NCBI GenBank assembly: GCA_009773565.1 | Contig: WSXY01000007.1 | Span: 1-64,000, forward strand | Direction: 5' to 3' | DNA from: Actinomycetota bacterium | Lineage (GTDB): Bacteria > Actinomycetota > Coriobacteriia > Anaerosomatales > Anaerosomataceae | Length of the DNA stretch: 64,000 nt | Part shown: piece after piece, positions 36,709-46,074 of the stretch | Position numbering within the stretch: the first letter of the stretch is position 1 | Layout of the letters: every line of letters starts with the position of its first letter | Notes under the pieces: generated by a model | The model's database searches: none | Seen by the model: the letters and a program-made list of their open reading frames with translations, nothing else | Told to the model about the DNA's origin: nothing | Translations under genes and position numbers: made by a program

Positions 36709-36755
36709 TACGATGCTGTTTAAGCGCATTTCCTCGCGCAGGTGTCCCGAGATGC

Positions 36756-36789
36756 GAATACCCGCATCCCGGAGGAGATGCGGGTATTC
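36756..36789. terminator. Second hairpin between convergent genes
   Basis: A perfect 13-bp stem (36756-36768 with 36777-36789, eight-base loop) lies 26 bases beyond the end of the minus-strand gene at 36815. It can act for transcripts from either side. Neither flank has a clear T run. The region 36618-36814 holds no gene, only these two hairpins. Confidence 0.6.
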
Positions 36790-36814
36790 GGTAGAGCACT
36801 CGCGCTCGGGGGGT

Positions 36815-37159
36815 CTAGATGCTGCGGGCCCGTATGATATCGCCGACCCGCTCAAGGTTCTCGACACTGTTCCGTGCGTTCTCCTGAAGATCGCGCGCTA
36901 TCTGGATAATGGCCTGCGTATCGTCAGCGGTGAGCTTGCTGAAGTGCAGGTCCTCCCAGTCAAGGCGCTTTTCAAAGGCCCAGAGTTCGCCGATGATCCA
37001 GGACAGGTCCTCGATGTCGTGTTGCGAGTAGACGCTCCAACTCTTCTTCAGGCCCTGGCGTAGCCGGTCGATCGCTCGCTCGGTCGCCTTCTCCTTGCGG
37101 AGCTGAAACGCTCGCCTGCCGATATCTTCATCGGTGGTGTCAGATCGGTTGCCATTCAT
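36815..37159 (-). CDS. Hypothetical protein, 114 residues, charged and helical
   Basis: I do not recognise this family. The protein begins MNGNRSDTTDEDIGRRAFQLRKEKATERAIDR, is rich in charged residues, and looks all-helical, with DLSWIIGELWAFEKRL and TQAIIQIARDLQENARNSVENLERV as amphipathic stretches. No signal peptide or membrane segment is present. The ATG at 37159 is chosen because GGAGG lies upstream; the frame is open to 37453 but that would run through the divergent promoter. It faces the nitroreductase gene head to head. Confidence 0.7.
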   Translation of the reverse strand: MNGNRSDTTDEDIGRRAFQLRKEKATERAIDRLRQGLKKSWSVYSQHDIEDLSWIIGELWAFEKRLDWEDLHFSKLTADDTQAIIQIARDLQENARNSVENLERVGDIIRARSI

Positions 37160-37232
37160 CCTGTCGCCCACCTCCTCATAGCGGTTTTCGCCGTTGCGGG
37201 GTGGTTTCCTGCAAGGCTGCGGGGCGGTCGAG

Positions 37233-37261
37233 TTGTACCTGCGGGTGACCCTCACTAGAAT
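37233..37261 (+). promoter_or_regulatory. Promoter for the nitroreductase-to-tsaD operon
   Basis: TTGTAC (37233-37238) and TAGAAT (37256-37261) are 17 bases apart, a good sigma-70 type match in the divergent gap. Transcription would begin near 37268 and could run through the closely packed genes to the hairpin at 41302-41343. Confidence 0.65.
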
Positions 37262-37325
37262 GAACGGGTGGTTCCGCCCTGCCGGGCGTGCCACGTCATC
37301 CAGGAACCCGGTCCGAAGGGCGGCT

Positions 37326-37841
37326 ATGGAGCTCAGCGACGTCATCAAGAAGCGGCGTAGCGTACGGCACTTCAACACCAAGTTGACCGTCACAGACGAA
37401 GATGTGAGCGCGCTTCTCGAGGCCGCTGTCGCTGCGCCGACCGCGGGCAACATCCAGCCCTGGCGATTCGTGGTCGTGCGTAGTGTCGAGGCACGTGAGC
37501 GGCTTGCTGCTGCGTTGCATCAGCGCTGGGCCGCTGCCGCGCCTCTCGTGATTGTGGTTTGTGTTGATCCGCGCCCCAGCGCGGCCCGCTATAGCGATCG
37601 CGGGGAGTATCTCTACGCGATACAGGACTCCGCCGCGGCGGTTGAGAACATCTTGCTCACCGCAGTTGATCGGGGCCTTGCATCGTGTTGGATCGGCGCG
37701 TTTGACGAGAAGGCCGTTGCAGTCGCTGTTGGCGTTGTGTCCCCGATTACCCCTGTGGCGGTTCTCCCGATCGGCCACTCGGCCGAATCTGCCGGTAAGC
37801 CGGCGCGTCGTCCGCTCGACGAAGTGACGACCTGGCTCTGA
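37326..37841 (+). CDS. Nitroreductase family protein (FMN-dependent)
   Basis: This is a 171-residue member of the short nitroreductase family. It begins MELSDVIKKRRSVRHF, the usual FMN-phosphate-binding opening, with AAVAAPTAGNIQPWRFVVV next, DSAAAVENILLTAVDRGLASCWIGAF in the middle and AVLPIGHSAESAGKPARRPLDEVTTW at the end. Such enzymes reduce nitro compounds or quinones with NAD(P)H; the natural substrate cannot be told. ATG 37326 gives the family start. Confidence 0.9.
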   Translation: MELSDVIKKRRSVRHFNTKLTVTDEDVSALLEAAVAAPTAGNIQPWRFVVVRSVEARERLAAALHQRWAAAAPLVIVVCVDPRPSAARYSDRGEYLYAIQDSAAAVENILLTAVDRGLASCWIGAFDEKAVAVAVGVVSPITPVAVLPIGHSAESAGKPARRPLDEVTTWL

Positions 37842-37842
37842 G

Positions 37843-38538
37843 GTGGGGGAGACGGTGGAGGCAGTTCATCATGGCGTGCGCGGCAGAGGGGCGCACTGCG
37901 TCACCTGTGCCGACCTCACCGCGCTTGAAGAGCACATCGGTGACTGCCGCCGGTGCCCGCTATGGGAGGCGCGTACGCGCGTCGTCTTCGGCGTCGGGGA
38001 TCCTCACGCGAGACTGTTGTTCATCGGCGAGGCGCCCGGTCGCAACGAAGACCGCAAGGGTGAGCCATTCGTTGGCGCTGCAGGCAGGCTCCTGGATGAA
38101 CTCCTCACGAGCATCGACATCGATCGCTCGCAGGTGTATATCGCAAACGTGTTGAAGTGTCGCCCGCCGGGCAATCGAAATCCGCAGCTCGCCGAAATCG
38201 GGACGTGCACGCCGTTTCTTGCGGAACAGGTGCGCCTGATCGATCCGGTTGTGATCGTGACGCTCGGTAACTTCGCGACGAAGCACATCCTGGGTACCGA
38301 CGAGGGCATCACACAGTTACGCGGGAGGTTCCACATAGTAGGCGGCCGTCAGGTGCTTCCGATCTTCCACCCCGCTGCGGCACTCTATTCGCCGGACAAG
38401 CGCCAGTATCTGTTCGCGGACTTCGCCCTTTTGCGCGACACACTCGACGGGGTAGCTCAGCTCGCCCGCGTGTCAGCGACAGCGCTGCCCGCCGGTGCGG
38501 CTGGGCGCCTTCCCTTCGAGATTGAAGGTTCCCTCTGA
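37843..38538 (+). CDS. Uracil-DNA glycosylase, family 4 (iron-sulfur type)
   Basis: This is a 231-residue base-excision repair enzyme that removes uracil. It has the four cluster cysteines C35, C38, C106 and C122 (spacing 3, 68 and 16, as in family 4 enzymes), motif A FIGEAPGRNED, the FVGAAGRLLDELL segment, CRPPGNRNP and the motif FHPAA. The start is one of several GTGs (37843, 37855); the first is given. It begins one base after the nitroreductase stop and overlaps tsaE by one base. Confidence 0.94.
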   Translation: MGETVEAVHHGVRGRGAHCVTCADLTALEEHIGDCRRCPLWEARTRVVFGVGDPHARLLFIGEAPGRNEDRKGEPFVGAAGRLLDELLTSIDIDRSQVYIANVLKCRPPGNRNPQLAEIGTCTPFLAEQVRLIDPVVIVTLGNFATKHILGTDEGITQLRGRFHIVGGRQVLPIFHPAAALYSPDKRQYLFADFALLRDTLDGVAQLARVSATALPAGAAGRLPFEIEGSL

Positions 38539-39020
38539 TGCGGCACGAGATCATCTCGCCGACGGAAGCGACCACGTATCGAGCGGGTGAGTTGATCGCG
38601 GACCTTCTCGCGCCCGGGGATGTCGTCTCGCTGAGCGGTGACCTTGGCGCCGGCAAGACATGCCTGGTCAAGGGTGTGTCGGCTGGTCTTGGCGTCATCG
38701 AGAACGTCACGAGTCCCACGTTCAACATCATGCTCGAGCACCACGGACGACTCGAGCTTTTTCACTTCGATCTCTATCGGCTTGAGCGCGCAGAGCAGCT
38801 TGAGGACATCGACTTCTACGGCACGACCGAGGCAGGCGGGGTCTCGTTCATCGAGTGGGGCGAGCGGTTCCCTGAGGCACTTCCCGAGGACCATCTGTCC
38901 GTCGATATCCTCATTGGCGATGATGATTCGCGCTTGATCGTCTTGAGTCCGTCCGGTCCGCGTGCGAGCGCGCTTGCAGAGGACTGGTCGGCTGCTGTCC
39001 TGTCGGATGTGGGCGCATGA
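38538..39020 (+). CDS. tsaE: tRNA t6A biosynthesis ATPase TsaE
   Basis: This 160-residue P-loop ATPase supports TsaB-TsaD in adding threonylcarbamoyl to A37 of ANN-decoding tRNAs. It has Walker A GDLGAGKT at residues 34-41, the switch TSPTFNIM, the DLYRL motif (FHFDLYRLERAEQ) and FIEWGERFPEALP. The ATG at 38538 overlaps the preceding TGA. Its end overlaps tsaB by four bases. Confidence 0.96.
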   Translation: MRHEIISPTEATTYRAGELIADLLAPGDVVSLSGDLGAGKTCLVKGVSAGLGVIENVTSPTFNIMLEHHGRLELFHFDLYRLERAEQLEDIDFYGTTEAGGVSFIEWGERFPEALPEDHLSVDILIGDDDSRLIVLSPSGPRASALAEDWSAAVLSDVGA

Positions 39021-39823
39021 GCTATGTGATCGCGTTTGATGCCGCGACGGAGCACGTGGCGATCGGCCTGGCGGCTGTCGGTACCGATGCGGCACCAACC
39101 ATGGTCGCTGGAGTGGATTTCTCGGCACCTCGGGCCGCGCTCGGGCGACTTCTGCCTGCCGTGGACGAGTTGCTTGAAACTGCAGGCGTGTCGCGTGCTG
39201 ACATCGTGGCGGTCGCCGTCGGGCGAGGACCCGGTTCGTTTACCGGCGTGCGTATCGCCGTCGCATCCGCGAAAGGGCTTGCCCACGGGCTGGGAGTTCC
39301 GCTTGTCGGTCTCGGAACCCTTGATGCTGTTGCCTGGCGATTCGCTGACGAAGACGCACTCGTGGGCATCGTCGGTGATGCGATGCGTGGCGAGGTCTAC
39401 CCGTGCCTGTTCCGGTGCGGTGGTGGCCGGTGCGAGCGCATCGGGGAGTACCGTGTCTCGAAGCCTGCTGTCGCAGCAGCCGCATGGGCGGCGATGGCAG
39501 ACGCACCCACGATACTTGCAGGCAACGGCCTTGCGAAGTATGTGGACATGTTTCGCGCGGAGCTCGGTGACCGGGTCCTGATAGCGGATGAGTCGCTGTG
39601 GACGCCGACCGGCGCTTCCGTAGTCTCTGCGGCCTTTGCCGAGCGGGATACGCCTTCACTGAGCGGCATATTCGCAGACCCCACACATGCGCACACCTTC
39701 GCGCATCCGGGAATCCTGCTGCCGGTCTACACCCGGCTTTCGGATGCCGAGGAGGCCGAAACGCTTCGTGGTGGCACGACACCCGGGAGTGGCGTTGCCG
39801 GACCGTCAGGAGGTGCGGCGTGA
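39017..39823 (+). CDS. tsaB: tRNA t6A biosynthesis protein TsaB
   Basis: This 268-residue ASKHA-fold protein is a partner of TsaD. It opens YVIAFDAATEHVAIGL and has the family motif VGRGPGSFTGVRIAVASAKGLAHG. The catalytic residues of TsaD are absent, as expected. The C-terminal 60 residues, including the proline- and histidine-rich THAHTFAHPGILLPVY, are more variable. It overlaps tsaE and the rimI-tsaD gene by four bases each. Confidence 0.95.
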   Translation: MSYVIAFDAATEHVAIGLAAVGTDAAPTMVAGVDFSAPRAALGRLLPAVDELLETAGVSRADIVAVAVGRGPGSFTGVRIAVASAKGLAHGLGVPLVGLGTLDAVAWRFADEDALVGIVGDAMRGEVYPCLFRCGGGRCERIGEYRVSKPAVAAAAWAAMADAPTILAGNGLAKYVDMFRAELGDRVLIADESLWTPTGASVVSAAFAERDTPSLSGIFADPTHAHTFAHPGILLPVYTRLSDAEEAETLRGGTTPGSGVAGPSGGAA

Positions 39824-41304
39824 GCGCGATTCGCCGCATGACGCCCGAAGACCTCAATGCCGTTCTCGGTATCGAGGCAGCCTCGTTCGGTGCGCCGTGG
39901 ACACGCGCGCTCTTTGAGGACGAGCTCGCCCGCGAGAATGATCGTGTGTGGCTGGTTGCCGGGGACGACGATGCGCTTGTCGGCTTTGGCGGCATCATGC
40001 TCGCGCCTGATGGTGCCCACATTATGGATCTCGCTGTGACCCCTGAGGCGCGCCGCCTGGGAGTCGCCCGAGGGTTGATGCTTCACCTCGCGAGAGAAGC
40101 CGCCGATCGCGGAGTTGCGAGGATGACGCTTGAGGTGGGGGCCGGCAACACGGCTGCCCTCGCGCTCTATGCGTCGCTCGGATTCACAGCCACCGGGCTT
40201 CGGCCGCGCTACTACGACGACACCGGCGAGGACGCCGTCATCATGTGGGCTGACACCGCGCGACCCGCAGCTATTCTCGCCGCCGAGCGTGGTGAGGATC
40301 TCGTGCTTGCAATCGAGAGTTCGTGCGACGAGACCGCAGCATCGGTGATGCGAGGCGGGACCGAGATCCTGTCGAGCGTTGTCGCCACGCAGGTAGACTT
40401 CCACGCTCGCTTTGGCGGCGTCGTACCCGAGATCGCATCGCGAAAGCACACCGAGGCGATCGTCGGGGTGATCGACGAGGCGCTTGAGCGCGCTGGTGTC
40501 ACGCTTGTCGACCTGGACGCGCTGGCGATCACGTACGGTCCGGGGCTTATCGGCGCGCTTGTGGTAGGCGTCGCGTACGCGAAGGGACTTGCTCTCGGGA
40601 CCGGATTGCCGCTTGTGGGTGTCAATCACCTGGAAGGTCACATCTTCGCGAGCAAGCTCGCCGACCCTGAGCTCGAACCGCCGCTCATCGCGCTTGTGGT
40701 GTCGGGCGGTCATACGTCGCTCGTTCACGTCCCCGCTTGGGGCGAGTATCACACGCTCGGCTCCACCCTCGATGACGCGGCGGGCGAGGCGTTCGATAAG
40801 GTCGCCAAACTTGTCGGTATCGGGTACCCCGGTGGTCCGGCGATATCGCGTCTTGCCGAGCAGGGCAATCCGGCAGCCATCCCGTTTCCTCGGGCGATGC
40901 TCCACTCGGGTGACTATGACTTCTCGCTGTCGGGGCTGAAGACCGCGGTCATCACCTATGTGAGGAAGGAAGAGGCGGCCGGCAGGACGATTCATCTGCC
41001 TGACCTCGCCGCGTCGTTCCAGGCTGCGGTGATCGACGTGCAGGTTGCGAAGGCGGTGCGCGCGGCCACCGAGTATGACGTTCGTCACTTCTGCCTTGGA
41101 GGAGGCGTTGCTGCGAATACGGCGCTGCGCGAGGCGCTCCGTAGTGCGCTCGCGGACAACGGCGTTCGTCTCTCGGTTCCACCGTTCTCACTCTGCACCG
41201 ATAACGCTGCGATGATTGCGGCTGCGGCTCACTTCCGCCTCACGCGTGGTGCGTTCCTCGAGCTGAACGCCGAGGCGACCGCAAGCCTACCCCTCGGGGT
41301 GTGA
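39820..41304 (+). CDS. tsaD: RimI-TsaD fusion: protein N-acetyltransferase joined to t6A transferase
   Basis: This single frame of 494 residues joins two usually separate neighbours. Residues 1 to about 148 are a GNAT acetyltransferase of the RimI type (MTPEDLNAVLGIE, acetyl-CoA loop RRLGVARGLM at 78-87, NTAALALYASLGF). Residues about 160-494 are a complete TsaD: LVLAIESSCDET, HARFGGVVPE, metal ligands H270 and H274 in NHLEGH, SGGHTSLV, DDAAGEAFDKVAKLVGIGYPGG and GGGVAANTALR. RimI acetylates ribosomal protein S18; TsaD makes t6A in tRNA. The start is GTG 39820, overlapping tsaB. Confidence 0.95.
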   Translation: MSAIRRMTPEDLNAVLGIEAASFGAPWTRALFEDELARENDRVWLVAGDDDALVGFGGIMLAPDGAHIMDLAVTPEARRLGVARGLMLHLAREAADRGVARMTLEVGAGNTAALALYASLGFTATGLRPRYYDDTGEDAVIMWADTARPAAILAAERGEDLVLAIESSCDETAASVMRGGTEILSSVVATQVDFHARFGGVVPEIASRKHTEAIVGVIDEALERAGVTLVDLDALAITYGPGLIGALVVGVAYAKGLALGTGLPLVGVNHLEGHIFASKLADPELEPPLIALVVSGGHTSLVHVPAWGEYHTLGSTLDDAAGEAFDKVAKLVGIGYPGGPAISRLAEQGNPAAIPFPRAMLHSGDYDFSLSGLKTAVITYVRKEEAAGRTIHLPDLAASFQAAVIDVQVAKAVRAATEYDVRHFCLGGGVAANTALREALRSALADNGVRLSVPPFSLCTDNAAMIAAAAHFRLTRGAFLELNAEATASLPLGV

Positions 41305-41343
41305 TACGTCCTTGCGAACACGTACCTAAGCGTGTGCGTATCA
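41302..41343 (+). terminator. Hairpin at the end of rimI-tsaD
   Basis: The stem TGATACG (41302-41308) with CGTATCA (41337-41343) encloses a second stem ACACG/CGTGT, and is followed by GATTTTC. The hairpin includes the tsaD stop codon. It would separate the t6A genes from the heat-shock operon. Confidence 0.6.
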
Positions 41344-41361
41344 GATTTTCGCTCTGAGCCC

Positions 41362-41390
41362 TTGCATGAGAGCGCTTACAGCACTAGACT
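41362..41390 (+). promoter_or_regulatory. groESL promoter
   Basis: TTGCAT (41362-41367) and TAGACT (41385-41390) are exactly 17 bases apart. The predicted start near 41397 places the CIRCE operator at the very beginning of the transcript, the standard arrangement for repression by HrcA. Confidence 0.75.
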
Positions 41391-41399
41391 TCGATTCTG

Positions 41400-41426
41400 T
41401 TAGCACTCGGACGTCGAGAGTGCCAA
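41400..41426 (+). promoter_or_regulatory. CIRCE operator for HrcA
   Basis: TTAGCACTC at 41400-41408, a nine-base gap, then GAGTGCCAA at 41418-41426. This matches the CIRCE consensus TTAGCACTC-N9-GAGTGCTAA with one change. HrcA, not encoded here, binds it and represses groESL until GroEL is titrated by misfolded protein. Confidence 0.95.
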
Positions 41427-41519
41427 AGTCGGCCGGAGAATGGGTACATCCTTACTTGCCGCGCCCGTCGCGGAATCTCGTGAGGTACCCGTATGGAACA
41501 AGAAACAGGAGGGTAGAGC

Positions 41520-41810
41520 ATGAATCTCAAGCCGCTAGGCGACAACATCGTCGTCAAGCCCGCCAAGGCCGAGGAGCAGACGAAGTCAGGTCTGGTCATC
41601 CCGGACACGGCGAAGGAGAAGCCCCAGAAGGGCGAGGTCGTCGCCGCCGGCGCAGGCCGCTGGGACGATGAAGGCAAGAACCGCATTCCCATGGATGTCG
41701 CCGTTGGTGACGTTGTGATCTACAAGGAGTGGGGCAAGACATCGATCAAGGTAGATGGCGAGGAGTTCTTCATCATGTCGCAGAGCGACGTTCTCGCTAT
41801 CGCCCTGTAG
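41520..41810 (+). CDS. groES: Co-chaperonin GroES
   Basis: This is a 96-residue heptameric cap of the chaperonin. It has [42 protein letters not shown] (in pieces) with the mobile loop at about 16-34, and the [27 protein letters not shown] core. The leader between CIRCE and the ATG is about 94 bases, with AGGAGGG near 41506-41512. Confidence 0.98.
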   Translation: MNLKPLGDNIVVKPAKAEEQTKSGLVIPDTAKEKPQKGEVVAAGAGRWDDEGKNRIPMDVAVGDVVIYKEWGKTSIKVDGEEFFIMSQSDVLAIAL

Positions 41811-41845
41811 TGACAATCGTGGCGGCCTTCGCCGCCATTTCGTAG

Positions 41846-43498
<1,653 letters not shown>

Positions 43499-43523
43499 GC
43501 TCGACAAGATCATGTTGCATTTG

Positions 43524-43553
43524 GATGCCTCGGGCGTATTGGCCCGGGGCATC
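43524..43553. terminator. Terminator between groEL and the LysE-type gene
   Basis: A 12-bp stem pairs GATGCCTCGGGC (43524-43535) with GCCCGGGGCATC (43542-43553), with one T-G wobble and a six-base loop. It lies between two convergent genes and can stop transcription from both. Confidence 0.8.
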
Positions 43554-43560
43554 CTCTTGT

Positions 43561-44211
43561 CTACAGGAGTGGCTCGAGCGCGAAACGCGCCCCAAGGTAA
43601 AGCAGGAAGATCGCGCACGCACCGATGACGATGCGATAGACGCGGTCTGACAACACCCGCTTGCCGGCAGACACCGCGCCGATGACCGCGCTATACCACA
43701 CGAGGTCAGCCAGTTGGTGCCCGATGAAGAATGCGGCCACTCCTATCGGTCCGATGGCGAGGCCGTCAGCCGCGAGTTTCACGCCGATCGTCGCCCACCA
43801 GAGTGTCCAATAGGGGCTGGAGAGGCTCATGACGGCGCCATGCAGCACCGGCCCGAAACGTGGGAGCGCCGCGCCTGCGTCTGCATCAGTCTCCAGGCGG
43901 ATGCTGCCTGTGTAGGCGCCGCGAAACAGCCCGAACCCCATCCACAGCAACACTATCCCTCCGAGCACCGCAAGAACTGCGGCCACCGTCGGTTTCGTCA
44001 GGAAGCGTTGCAGGCCGAAAGCGAAGCCGATGAGCAGCGCGCCTTCCAGTGCTGCATGTCCGACGAGCATCAGGAACGCCGAGAGACGCCCCTGACGGAG
44101 CGTTCGCGTGATTGTGACGGTGAGGTATGGTCCGGGTGCCATCGCTCCCGAGAGGCCAACGAGGAACGCTGCAGCACCAAGTGAGAGTGCTTCTTGCAAA
44201 GCCGTGCTCAC
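43561..44211 (-). CDS. LysE/RhtB-family membrane exporter
   Basis: This is a 216-residue membrane protein with about six hydrophobic segments. The GAMAPGPYLTVTITRTLRQG motif at about residues 23-42 is the usual amino-acid exporter signature of the LysE/RhtB family, and FRGAYTG and SSPYWTLWW fit the same family. Substrate cannot be told. The start is GTG at 44211 after GAGGAGGTGG. It stands alone, divergent from the next gene. Confidence 0.9.
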   Translation of the reverse strand: MSTALQEALSLGAAAFLVGLSGAMAPGPYLTVTITRTLRQGRLSAFLMLVGHAALEGALLIGFAFGLQRFLTKPTVAAVLAVLGGIVLLWMGFGLFRGAYTGSIRLETDADAGAALPRFGPVLHGAVMSLSSPYWTLWWATIGVKLAADGLAIGPIGVAAFFIGHQLADLVWYSAVIGAVSAGKRVLSDRVYRIVIGACAIFLLYLGARFALEPLL

Positions 44212-44387
44212 GTTCAGCCACCTCCTCGTGGGTCAGGTTGCGACTATATCGCATCGTCACCGTCTCTCGCGGTGGCTCCCGTGTATTTGGGGCGCATTCC
44301 TGTTTGTGTGGCAGTGCGTTGGGGCAAAGCTCTATAGGGTGCCGGAGGGCACACGGAATGATGTCGAGACTGAAGGGGGAATAACGT

Positions 44388-45941
44388 ATGCACGGAAGAT
44401 CACGACGTACTCTGGCGTTGACAATCGTAGCAGTGCTTGTCCTGGTGATGGTGCTGCCGGGCCTCGCGTTCGCGAAGCGTGGGGGCGCGGCTGCGCCTAC
44501 CGGCATCACGCCGTTGGCCGTCTATCCGAAGGACGCGTACGAGTCTGACGACACGTCCGCGCAGGCGAAGGTGTTGCCCGAGATCAGCGTACATACGTTC
44601 CATAGCGGAACGGATGAAGACTGGTTCAAGTTCTCGACCGACACCACCGGAACGCCCTTCACCCTGGAGACGCAATACATCTCCAATCCGGCGGCCACAT
44701 GGGATACCGAGATGACCATCTACAAAGTCGACGCCGGGGATCCTACGGGTCTGAACGAACTCTGGAATCAGGATGACTCCGATGTCTGGCAGGCGTACGG
44801 CTCGACGGCCTTCTTCAGGGCTCCGGCACCCGGTACGTATTATGTGAAGGTGGAGCCCTTGGGTGATACGGACCGCGGGTACTACTCCACGTTCGTGTAC
44901 AAGGGTATCGGACGTCGCGTCGCCGGTGCGAATCGCTTTGAGACAGCGGTCGCGCTCTCGAAGACCATGTATCCGGATTCGCCGAACGGCGGGTGGGGCG
45001 GCGATGCGGCTGCGAATGGCGTAATTCTGGCCAACGGTACGGCGTTCGCCGATGCGCTTTCGGCTGGCGCCTGGGGCGCGATGCGCCCGGATACTGTAGA
45101 CGACGAGGTCTACCCCTTGTTGCTGACGACGAAGGATGTACTGCCTGCAGTCACTAAGGCCGAGATAGAGCGCCTTGCGATCACCCAGTGGTGGGACGGC
45201 GAGGAGTTCGTGGTGTATGTCATTGGAGGTTCTGGCGTTGTCAGTGACGCTCAGCTCCAGGCCATCAAGAGTCTGCCGTACGTGGCGGATGCCGTGAGAG
45301 TCGCGGGAGCAAATCGATATGCTACTGCGGCGGCCGTCGCATCAATGACCATCGACATCGGCGATCCGGGCACGGTCATCCTCACCAGTGGAATGGGCTG
45401 GGCGGATGGCGTCGCCGCGGGTCCGCTTTGTGGCGCGATGGCCGCACCGATGCTGCTATCGAAGGTCGACACGCTGCCGGTGGAAACCTCGCAGTGGTTG
45501 CTCGATCACCCGACCGTCAGTGACGTGATCATTGTCGGTGGCAGCAGCGTCGTGAGCACGAGCGTCGTCGATGCCCTTGCCGCTGCACCCTACAACATGA
45601 GCGTGACACGGCTCGCAGGAGCGGATCGCTACGCGACAGCTTACGAGGTCGCCGATTACGGAACCACCATCGGTTGGTTCGACCCGCTCGGCTTCACATT
45701 GGTCTCAGGACTTGATTTCCCCGACGGGCTTGCTGCGGGTCCGTTCTCAATGCTAACGGGCGAGGCCTACGGCCCGGGACCGATTCTACTCACCGGGAAG
45801 GCGGAATTGAGCGAAGCGGTCACGGACTACTTCGTCGACATGACGGATGTAAGCCGGCCGAGCTACGCGATCGGCGGAGAAGGTGCCATCTCGGACAAGG
45901 CATTCCGGGAGTTCCTCAATCTTTACGATATGCCGTTCTAG
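44388..45941 (+). CDS. Secreted protein with PPC-like domain and three cell-wall-binding type 2 repeats
   Basis: This 517-residue protein has a signal peptide (basic start, hydrophobic 9-28, likely cut after AFA). A bacterial pre-peptidase C-terminal-like beta domain follows (about 46-173: DAYESDDTSAQAK, DEDWFKFST, GTYYVKVEPL). Three CWB2 repeats begin at RRVAGANRFETAVAL, VRVAGANRYATAAAV and VTRLAGADRYATAYEV, each followed by DALSAG- or DGLAAG-type segments. CWB2 triplets bind the wall in Clostridium and related bacteria. No catalytic domain is seen. AAGGGGGAA precedes the ATG. Confidence 0.93.
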   Translation: MHGRSRRTLALTIVAVLVLVMVLPGLAFAKRGGAAAPTGITPLAVYPKDAYESDDTSAQAKVLPEISVHTFHSGTDEDWFKFSTDTTGTPFTLETQYISNPAATWDTEMTIYKVDAGDPTGLNELWNQDDSDVWQAYGSTAFFRAPAPGTYYVKVEPLGDTDRGYYSTFVYKGIGRRVAGANRFETAVALSKTMYPDSPNGGWGGDAAANGVILANGTAFADALSAGAWGAMRPDTVDDEVYPLLLTTKDVLPAVTKAEIERLAITQWWDGEEFVVYVIGGSGVVSDAQLQAIKSLPYVADAVRVAGANRYATAAAVASMTIDIGDPGTVILTSGMGWADGVAAGPLCGAMAAPMLLSKVDTLPVETSQWLLDHPTVSDVIIVGGSSVVSTSVVDALAAAPYNMSVTRLAGADRYATAYEVADYGTTIGWFDPLGFTLVSGLDFPDGLAAGPFSMLTGEAYGPGPILLTGKAELSEAVTDYFVDMTDVSRPSYAIGGEGAISDKAFREFLNLYDMPF

Positions 45942-45963
45942 TCTTCAGACACGCGTGATTCTG

Positions 45964-45995
45964 ATGCGGGTCGGCCCTTCGGGGTCGACCCGCAT
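45964..45995 (+). terminator. Terminator after the secreted wall-binding protein
   Basis: The 10-bp stem ATGCGGGTCG (45964-45973) with CGACCCGCAT (45986-45995), extended inward by GCCC/GGGG-type pairs, is followed by TCTTG. It lies 22 bases past the stop. A TATACT at 46017-46022 downstream may be the -10 of ychF, without a good -35. Confidence 0.75.
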
Positions 45996-46074
45996 TCTTG
46001 TACGCGAGGGTGGTACTATACTCCAAGCCTGAGGCCGGACAGCGGTCCGTGTTCTTCCCCGGAAGGAGTTCGTC

